Shown: one piece after another, positions 60,301 through 64,000 of the stretch | Position numbering within the stretch: position 1 is the stretch's first letter | Layout of the letters: each line of letters starts with the position of its first letter | Assembly: GCF_051622035.1 (NCBI RefSeq) | Contig: NC_135367.1 | Coordinates: 9,460,501 to 9,524,500, forward strand | Origin: Arctopsyche grandis | Lineage: Eukaryota > Arthropoda > Insecta > Trichoptera > Hydropsychidae | Direction of reading: 5' to 3' | DNA: 64,000 nt | Translations under genes and position numbers: made by a program | The notes under the pieces: generated by a model | The model's database searches: none | The model's input: only the letters and a program-made list of their open reading frames with translations | What the model was told of the DNA's origin: nothing

Positions 60301-62552
60301 ATTCTCAATCGGTCTTTGACCGTTGAATCAACTTGTATCGTAAGAAACCTACAAAAATATATGTAGAATAGATTTATAAGTCATATTGTTTTATAAAATT
60401 TAAATCGCATCTACATTTAATTCCTATAAAAATTACGTGAATAACATTTAAAATGATTAAACCTATAAAACTGTTGATTATTGTAAATTCATTTTCCAAA
60501 TAACAACATCGTTGTATTTATGAAAACAATTAATTTTAAACCTATAAAATCTACGTCTTCTTAAATGAGATCATTACTTTAATTGATAAACGATAAAAAA
60601 TGTATAAACGAAAGTGCTGTAAATTGTATATTATGTTGGTAGTGATTTTTCAGTGGTAAATAAATACATATAATGTGAAATTCGTCACAAACAAAAATCT
60701 GCTTTCCACAGATTTGTATTTCGACGAATATGAATGAAAATAGTTCAATAATGAAAATGAATCATTTTAATTATTCAACTACTTCGTATACGTATATTAA
60801 ATAGTGCAATACAAAGCCCATACATAATATATAAGTACAAAAAATCCATAGCCATTTCATACGTGCAAAATTTATGAATAAAAATCCATTCTCTTAAAGT
60901 TTAAGACAATGATTTTGTGTACCAATAAATCGTAAGTAATTATGGTTGAATTTTAGAATTTCGCACAAAATTCTAATCACCGTTATGACAATTTTGAACA
61001 ATTCGAACGAATATCGACTAGCAACATTGACACATAAAGCACAATAATAAGTATAAAAAAATCATGTAAAATTAAAAATTGACAATTAAATGCATAAATA
61101 GCTTGTGACAATAGAGCATGCTAGAAGCGCGAAATACATATAAATCAAAACTGAAAAAGTCGGTCAAAGTTTAATCGAAAAACAAAACGACAGAGAAATC
61201 AACGAATTTTTTATATTTGAAAGAGATATTTTTAACGATTGCGACTTGAACTTTGACAGACTTTGAAATTATAAATTATTGTTTTTTTTTTCGTTTCACT
61301 GGAAAAGTACAAACATATAGAATATACGCATGTATAATATCTAGTGTAAGAGTTTGTTTAAATGTGATATGTTTCAAATATGTATATAAAATTTCCATTG
61401 TTTTTTTTGCAACATGTAAACGTTTGAAATCCGATGTAAAAATTAAGAGCCAATCTACTTTTTTAATTATTAAACCATTCAATTAAAATAAAAATATACT
61501 GGAAAAACCCACCTAAATTAGAAACGGATGGACAGATTTTGTTCAAATCGTAGATATTCTTTATATGAAATGTTTTTTTCTTTTTTGACTGGCTTTACTA
61601 CATACTTGATGCTAAAAGCTTTCTACATTCATAAAATCTGAACCTGCATCAAAAAATATCAAAGGAAGTAAGTGCTAAAATGATGCACAAGAAAATGTAT
61701 ATGAAAGTTCATATAGTGAGCTATTTAAACAAAGAAAAGTATGAATCATTGCTCAAATGAGAAAATATAGCTGAATTTCATAAATCAAGTAAGGATAGTA
61801 AAGGTCTGAGTTCACTTTTAGTCCCACCACAATTTTACTTGATTCTCTGATCGTTTCTTTAAATTACGATCATTTTTTATTTCAAGACACTCCGGTCAGT
61901 TATCATAATGTACATTTACTATTTCGAACCACCTAATTTGATATATAGGTAATCTCACGGTATTCTAACAATGGGTTGAAGCTCAGCATCAAGCATCACC
62001 CGTGCAAAATCTTCGAGAAAATTTCACCCGAGCAATGCCGGTTAATATGCCATTTTTATATTAATCTAAGATACTACACCCTTTGAATTTGTATAATGAA
62101 AAAAATTAATACACCTCTAGAAATTATGGAAAATTTGCTAAAACTGAACCCAGACCTTTACTCTCAATTACATATCGATTGAAGAAGTTGATCATGTCTC
62201 AATGAATCGAAATAAAATCTGTCTATCTCGATTATACGCGATGAGAGATTATTCTCAAGATGATTTTAGATGTATTAGATTCGAGTATTTCAATCGTTTA
62301 CATGTGTATACAAGTATGTAGCAGTATGTGATCCGTAGTGGCGTCGTCGTCTGTTCGTCGTGCTTTTTGTTACTGAAGGTGATGCCTCACCCTGTGGATG
62401 GTCTCCTCGAAGGTGTTTGGTGTGCCGCCATTCATCTGAAGATAGCGGAGCCTGTCGTAGTCCCTGGGGTCCACCATGGAGCGCAAGGCGGTGTCCCGGG
62501 GCGGCTGCATCGAGGGCAGCCCGCTCTGCAACACGCTGTCCGGGGTGTCCAC
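44591..62552 (-). CDS. SASH1: SASH1/SLY-family SH3-SAM scaffold protein, gene span with introns (5' partial)
   Basis: This is a cytoplasmic/nuclear adaptor with no enzymatic motif; the family (vertebrate SASH1, SASH3/SLY, SAMSN1; the Drosophila relative is, as I recall, called SKIP) scaffolds signalling complexes through SH3 and SAM domains. Eight exons join on the minus strand in compatible phase and give 787 residues plus stop. Domain order: conserved charged helix (about 45-95), acidic/Ser-rich region (97-286), basic helix of the SLY region (297-319), SH3 (about 382-441), a single SAM (about 468-530), then a Ser-rich tail with PRDSGCY at 565-571. Vertebrate SASH1 is longer and has a second C-terminal SAM; none is seen here, as in the shorter SLY members. 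The first exon opens in phase 0 without an initiator, so the N-terminus lies past 64000. Introns are 93 to about 4,500 nt and carry SINEs and a LINE relic. Family assignment is strong; the exact orthologue name is less certain. Confidence 0.9.
45825..46165 (+). mobile_element. SINE family 1 copy in the last intron, type-3 tail
   Basis: GACTAGTGGTTAGCATATGT and AACGAGTTCGAGTCACACTG head, GCTGCTGGCCAGACCTTAGT, the core, then CAATGTTTGACCATAGATGT. It lies in sense on the plus strand, antisense to the SASH1-like gene. Confidence 0.75.
46265..46505 (-). mobile_element. SINE family 1, head and core
   Basis: On the minus strand: a worn box A, then CGGGTTCGATCCCGTGGG (box B), CTGCTGGTCAGGCTTAG and part of the core. 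The tail is missing. It is related to the 27117-27565 copy, both having a TTCAATTGAG/TCGATTGAAAAGAG spacer. Confidence 0.65.
46570..46880 (+). mobile_element. LTR-like fragment in the last intron
   Basis: TGTCACTCAGTAGGGGACTC may be the LTR start. It has TCATTTATAAGGAGG (TATA) and CAATAAATGCTGTGACCTTT, and ends CCATTTGGAGGTTATCAATA. It aligns by eye with 4640-4812. The ORFs on both strands are fortuitous. Confidence 0.5.
47270..47400. repeat. GC-rich CCGGGAC-type repeat end
   Basis: In reverse it reads TAGGGCTGCCGGGCGTCTCG, with repeated CCGGGAC and CCCGGTTT blocks and a CCCTTCGGG hairpin. It looks like one end of a DNA element with a TAGGGCTGCC terminus. The other end was not found. Confidence 0.35.
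47543..47921 (-). CDS. SASH1: SASH1-like exon G, second half of SH3 and the SAM domain
   Basis: 379 nt, 126 codons (406-531) plus one base, ending at a GTGAGT donor. It completes the SH3 domain (KGDIIDVI, the conserved Trp421 in GLWRG, and VGHFKFINVEVLP). A linker follows, then a full SAM domain (about 468-530) with VEELLHRINLHEYASVF, NGYEDLELF and HRAKILTAVQLLHDL. Start and end of the SAM are both inside the exon. SAM domains mediate homo- or hetero-oligomers; SH3 domains bind Pro-rich partners. The last base T plus GC of exon H gives Cys532. This is the segment that identifies the family. Confidence 0.92.
47922..48014 (-). other. Short in-frame intron inside the SH3 domain (exitron-like)
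   Basis: 93 nt bounded by AAG/GTGAAT and GTTGTTTTGCAG/AAG. It has no stop codon and is a multiple of three, so it also reads as 31 His/Ser/Asp-rich residues. Removing it joins LKYK to KGDIIDV, restoring the family's SH3 spacing (SLK-x-x-KGDII). Retaining it would push a loop between the RT loop and the following strand. I therefore treat it as an intron; retention in some transcripts is possible. Confidence 0.8.
48015..48178 (-). CDS. SASH1: SASH1-like exon F, first half of SH3
   Basis: 164 nt: two bases completing Ser351, then 54 codons (352-405). The acceptor is TTCATTAATAG. The SH3 domain begins around residue 382 (LCRARAVIDHMPSSYDKDAL), which corresponds to the ALYDY/RT-loop half. It ends ...LKYK at a GTGAAT donor (48014 down). 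An in-frame ATG lies inside this exon at 48033-48035, and another ORF start could be placed at 48063-48065, but neither is a real start because the SH3 fold begins upstream. Confidence 0.85.
48420..48870 (+). mobile_element. RTE-like reverse transcriptase C-terminal relic (in intron)
   Basis: Shifting plus frames give CETWTLNARMLYAL, DSWMKEVLK-YTRECKRVQG and W-DEW-K-EKFC, the well-known tail pattern of RTE-type elements. It is full of stops and shifts. It lies in the intron between exons E and F, antisense to the gene. Confidence 0.6.
49137..49195 (+). repeat. Partial end of the 18.9-kb MITE family
   Basis: GTTACAGTTGACGTGTATTT then CAGTTGTA and ATATATTCCAACTGG; no good matching right end follows. 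Confidence 0.5.
49492..49615. repeat. Inverted-repeat MITE-like element, copy 2
   Basis: TTTTCAGTTGTAATATATTT and CCAGTTGGAATGTAATTCGC on the left pair with GGAATATATTCCAACTAGTC and AAAATATATTACAA on the right. The ends are shorter than in copy 1 (18934-19082). Confidence 0.7.
50141..50333 (-). CDS. SASH1: SASH1-like exon E, basic helix of the SLY region
   Basis: 193 nt, from phase 0 to one extra base, between a weak TTTTATAG acceptor and a strong GTAAGT donor. It encodes residues 287-350, including LVGRVRGLRQDVQRKISRLR, a basic amphipathic helix that corresponds to the Arg/Lys-rich helix ahead of the SH3 domain in SASH1 and SLY proteins. The intron to exon D is only 230 nt. The last base A joins GT of the next exon to make Ser351. 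Confidence 0.85.
50564..51135 (-). CDS. SASH1: SASH1-like exon D, acidic/Ser-rich linker
   Basis: 572 nt: two bases completing Asp96, then 190 codons (97-286), ending in phase 0 at a GTAAAT donor (50558-50563). The acceptor is TATTTTGCAG. The product starts DTYMYDEDARMM, is rich in Arg, Ser, Gly and Pro, and ends in an acidic stretch (SSDYEDQEESETD). It looks disordered, with many Ser/Thr that could be phosphorylated. An alternative donor CAC/GTAGCG a few codons earlier is also phase 0, so the last five residues are less certain. The plus-strand ORFs here are shadows. Confidence 0.85.
51325..51725 (+). mobile_element. SINE family 1, near full-length copy with type-1 tail (intron)
   Basis: GACTAGTGGTCAGCATATAA and CACGTGTTCAAATCCCACTG head, then a core with CTATCAGACTTTGCCAATTA and TTGAGACGGTTCC. 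Its tail is TGGCCAGGAAGGAGCATTGG to GGCCTTCCTGGTATAAATT. It combines the TAGTGGTNAGCATA head with a type-1 tail. Confidence 0.78.
51865..52245 (+). mobile_element. SINE family 2 copy, 3' part displaced (intron)
   Basis: AATAGTGCATTGGTAGAGCT and CGGTTCAAATTCCGACC head, then TTTTTCTAGCGTAACTGTTG and AATGTATTTCTCGCAAATTT. The family's 3' end reappears only at 52590-52668. Confidence 0.72.
52246..52668 (+). other. Segment separating SINE family 2 body and tail
   Basis: About 340 bp of unrelated AT-rich sequence (52246-52588) lies before the tail CACATGTGTCGCCTTGGGGT (52591-52668). Either a later insertion split the SINE or two fragments lie by chance next to each other. No element ends are visible. 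Confidence 0.4.
53130..53410. other. GC-richer intronic block
   Basis: Small ORFs overlap on both strands and none joins the gene in phase with good splice sites. Possible intronic enhancer. Confidence 0.3.
53990..54235 (+). mobile_element. SINE family 1 copy, 5' truncated (intron)
   Basis: Begins in the core (TTGATTTTATTGAAACGGTT), followed by CCTATCTCTCTCGGTAAAAA, ATAGATGTTCCTGTGGATGT and a type-3 tail (ATTCGACTATAGATGTCGTG). Confidence 0.65.
54400..54920. other. Intronic block rich in AAAACCGGAAA words
   Basis: GC-richer with repeated AACCGG/CCGGAAA motifs. ORFs on both strands (54429-54901) have no domain and no good splice sites. Confidence 0.3.
55672..55738 (-). CDS. SASH1: SASH1-like exon C (22 codons plus 1 nt)
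   Basis: A 67-nt micro-exon between a TTTGCTTTCACAG acceptor and a GGGAG/GTGAGT donor. It encodes residues 74-95, beginning ILRDIRHGLLHLGREG, plus the first base of an Asp codon that the AT at the start of exon D completes. It closes the N-terminal charged helical module. Confidence 0.85.
55840..56700. other. GC-richer intronic block upstream of exon C
   Basis: Three overlapping minus ORFs at 55848-56233 are alternative frames of one purine-rich plus-strand stretch (GAGAGGAGAAAAACACAAAG). I find no in-phase exon here. Possibly regulatory. Confidence 0.3.
57590..58200. other. GC-richer intronic block downstream of exon B
   Basis: ORFs of 61-106 codons overlap on both strands without recognisable features. 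Composition is like the other islands. Confidence 0.3.
58475..58531 (-). CDS. SASH1: SASH1-like exon B (19 codons)
   Basis: A 57-nt micro-exon, phase 0 at both ends, too short for ordinary ORF detection. The acceptor is TTTTGTTTCAG and the donor is GAG/GTACGA. It encodes residues 55-73, LKVQEAMKKKEKFHREHEE, a strongly charged predicted helix that continues the helix of exon A and leads into ILRDIRHGLL in exon C. The uninterrupted, family-like helix across three exons is the main support. Confidence 0.85.
58532..62390 (-). other. Large AT-rich intron between exons A and B
   Basis: About 3.9 kb with no transposon or ORF that I recognise. Candidate exons with in-phase ends were looked for by eye and not found, but short ones could be missed. 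Confidence 0.5.
62391..62552 (-). CDS. SASH1: SASH1-like exon A (first in window)
   Basis: 54 codons in phase 0 at both ends, flanked by a CCCCTGCAG acceptor and a GTGAGG donor (62385-62390). It encodes residues 1-54 of the partial protein, from VDTPDSV to FEETIHR. The last segment runs directly into LKVQEAM of the next exon, forming the conserved FEETIHRLKVQEAM helix of the family. There is no initiator Met, so earlier exons must lie upstream. It is much richer in GC than the surrounding intron. Confidence 0.85.
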
Positions 62553-62652
62553 CTGCAGGGGCAACGCCAACACTCAACAACACGACCAACACAACACCCA
62601 CACTTACTGTACTATTTTTTACTAAATACAAATCTAAATACAATATAATAAA

Positions 62653-62670
62653 AGGCCGAACGTTCGGCCT
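62653..62670. repeat. Perfect 18-bp palindrome
   Basis: AGGCCGAACGTTCGGCCT, about 100 bp 5' of exon A on the gene's strand, in AT-rich surroundings. It could be a binding site for a dimeric protein or a hairpin; no function can be assigned. Confidence 0.6.
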
Positions 62671-63224
62671 GAATTTCATAAATTAAGATTTTATTCAAAA
62701 GTGTAGGGGTTGAATTTTGAAGGTTTACATATGTTTGGTTGGGAAGCTCTTTGAACTAACAGCTAATTTGTCATATAAATATAATACGATGATGTAAAAC
62801 AGTGATAAGTAAATATAATTAGACAACCAAGATTTATAATAGCCTCACTGGCAATCGAATTGTACTGCGGCTTGTAATATAATATGTACATATATACTTG
62901 GATTAAAGTGTGCATTACAATCTTCATATATCACAATACTTTATGTGAATGCGGCTTCATTTACATACGTAATGTATAAAGATGAATGTCCATTTGTATT
63001 TACGTGTTATGCAAATATACAGTATTCTATTTAGAACCATAAAATTTGATATTATCTAATGGAATATTTCGATGTAAACAACTTGTTTTGAGAAAGGGTT
63101 TTATATCTAGTGGGTTCTAATTTGTATTTTATGGAATATATAAATGCAAGTAAAATAGTACTGTATTCTTGGGTCTTAATACAATACGAGATCTGGATTT
63201 TTTAAACTTATTTTAATGTCTCTT
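62671..63224. other. AT-rich sequence upstream of exon A
   Basis: Presumably intron of the SASH1-like gene, because exon A lacks a start. No exon was recognised. Confidence 0.4.
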
Positions 63225-63650
63225 ATTAATAACCAGCAACTCAGTGGTTGGCGTGTAATGCTTTCTGCTGAGTTCATTCCCAGGCCCAGCGTTGCTGAAC
63301 AGACCTTTGGATATATATTAATGCAGGTCAATCTTTTCCTAACAGAGTTTTTTTCAATTTATCTAATTTCATTGTTGAAGCGGTTCCACTAAATTGGCAA
63401 TCTATCTTGTCTCTCGCAAATTCGAGTTTATAATATCTCAAATTTGTTGATATAATAAGTATGCTACCCAATCTGTCAAATGTATGTATGTATAATATTT
63501 CTCGAAATATAAGTATTATTGAATTTGTCTCTATCATGCTGTATATATTTTTTTATCGATGTTTGTAATTAATAGGCCAGGAAAGCGCATAGGGTTTTCT
63601 AGTTATGCCTTCTTATATATGTAAAAGTAATACTAAAAATAATAAACCTA
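63225..63650 (+). mobile_element. SINE family 1 copy with type-1 tail
   Basis: ACTCAGTGGTTGGCGTGTAA (worn box A) and a poor B box. The core has CCTAACAGAGTTTTTTTCAA and TTGAAGCGGTTCC, and the type-1 tail has GGCCAGGAAAGCGCATAGGG. The remaining 350 bp of the window show nothing. Confidence 0.7.
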
Positions 63651-64000
63651 GCAAGTGCTAACTTCGAAGATAAATTAGAATCGCGTAAAAAGGCAAATTG
63701 CTAGGGATATTTTAATACCGTATTAAATATATGTTTTTGTCAGTATTGTTGTATCTGATTTTGGGATGGGTTTTATAATCGCTGTTAAAAATGTAGTTAA
63801 CGTGGAAGATTCGTCTTTTAAAATTTAAAAATTTAAAAGTCATTTAAGAATTATTTAAAGAAGGGTTATGAGGTCTTGTTGGGGATGAACAACTATCCAT
63901 TGACACTCTAAGACTTGCAGAATGGATATCTGCACTTGGAAGGAAATGAGGAGAATCAATAGAAGAGTACTATTTTAAGTAATTTTGCAACGCCTCGAAT

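Noticed and set aside
61990..62050. Helitron-like ACCCGAGCAATGCCGGTTA
   Set aside because: It resembles a Helitron 3' hairpin, but no CTAG terminus follows and no 5' end was found.
62290..62679. 129-codon minus ORF and overlapping plus ORFs around exon A
   Set aside because: They are other frames of the GC-rich exon A; only the VDTPDSV...FEETIHR frame joins exon B in phase.
1..64000. CRISPR array, bacterial operons or rRNA genes
   Set aside because: No regularly spaced identical repeats with unique spacers, no ribosome-binding-site-led gene clusters, and no rRNA-like conserved stretches; everything points to animal nuclear DNA.

Overview
This is AT-rich animal DNA, most likely from an insect. 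It has a large multi-exon gene with GT-AG introns and consists mostly of decayed eukaryotic transposons: tRNA-derived SINEs, non-LTR retrotransposons, LTR remnants, a Helitron and several inverted-repeat elements. Runs of ATGTATGTACATA are scattered throughout. I cannot name the order or species from sequence alone.

One host gene is supported. It lies on the minus strand from 62552 down to a TGA at 44591 and encodes the insect counterpart of the SASH1/SLY scaffold family. Eight coding exons join in consistent phase: 62391-62552, 58475-58531, 55672-55738, 50564-51135, 50141-50333, 48015-48178, 47543-47921 and 44591-45360. They give 787 residues of a protein whose N-terminus lies beyond position 64000. 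The order is a conserved N-terminal charged helix, an acidic/Ser-rich segment, a basic helix of the SLY region, an SH3 domain, one SAM domain, and a Ser-rich tail that begins with a PRDSGCY motif. A 93-nt intron inside the SH3 domain (47922-48014) has no stop and is a multiple of three, so an ORF caller reads through it.

Positions 1-44,500 lie downstream of this gene and contain no other gene I can support. They alternate between (a) transposon debris and (b) GC-richer islands without ORFs (about 3.2-3.8, 7.2-8.2, 13.0-13.7, 19.4-20.3, 22.55-23.15, 27.7-28.4, 30.8-31.3, 35.9-36.4 and 38.5-39.1 kb) that may be regulatory DNA. Similar islands lie in the gene's introns (53.1-53.4, 54.4-54.9, 55.8-56.7 and 57.6-58.2 kb).

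The transposon debris includes two tRNA-headed SINE families; in the commoner one a shared central core is joined to different heads and at least three tails. There are four non-LTR reverse-transcriptase fragments (11.95-12.7, 20.5-21.9, 28.85-29.6 and 31.9-33.0 kb), a 3'UTR-only relative at 39.7 kb and an RTE-like relic in an intron at 48.4 kb. LTR-like pieces lie at 4.4, 41 and 46.6 kb. A 368-bp Helitron relic is at 36.6 kb and a 296-bp tandem repeat carrying ACTTCCGG sites is at 25.8 kb. Inverted-repeat elements lie at 18.9, 23.5, 24.0, 26.6 and 37.4 kb.

All calls come from reading the sequence by eye. Transposon edges are approximate, and family names reflect resemblance, not a database search.
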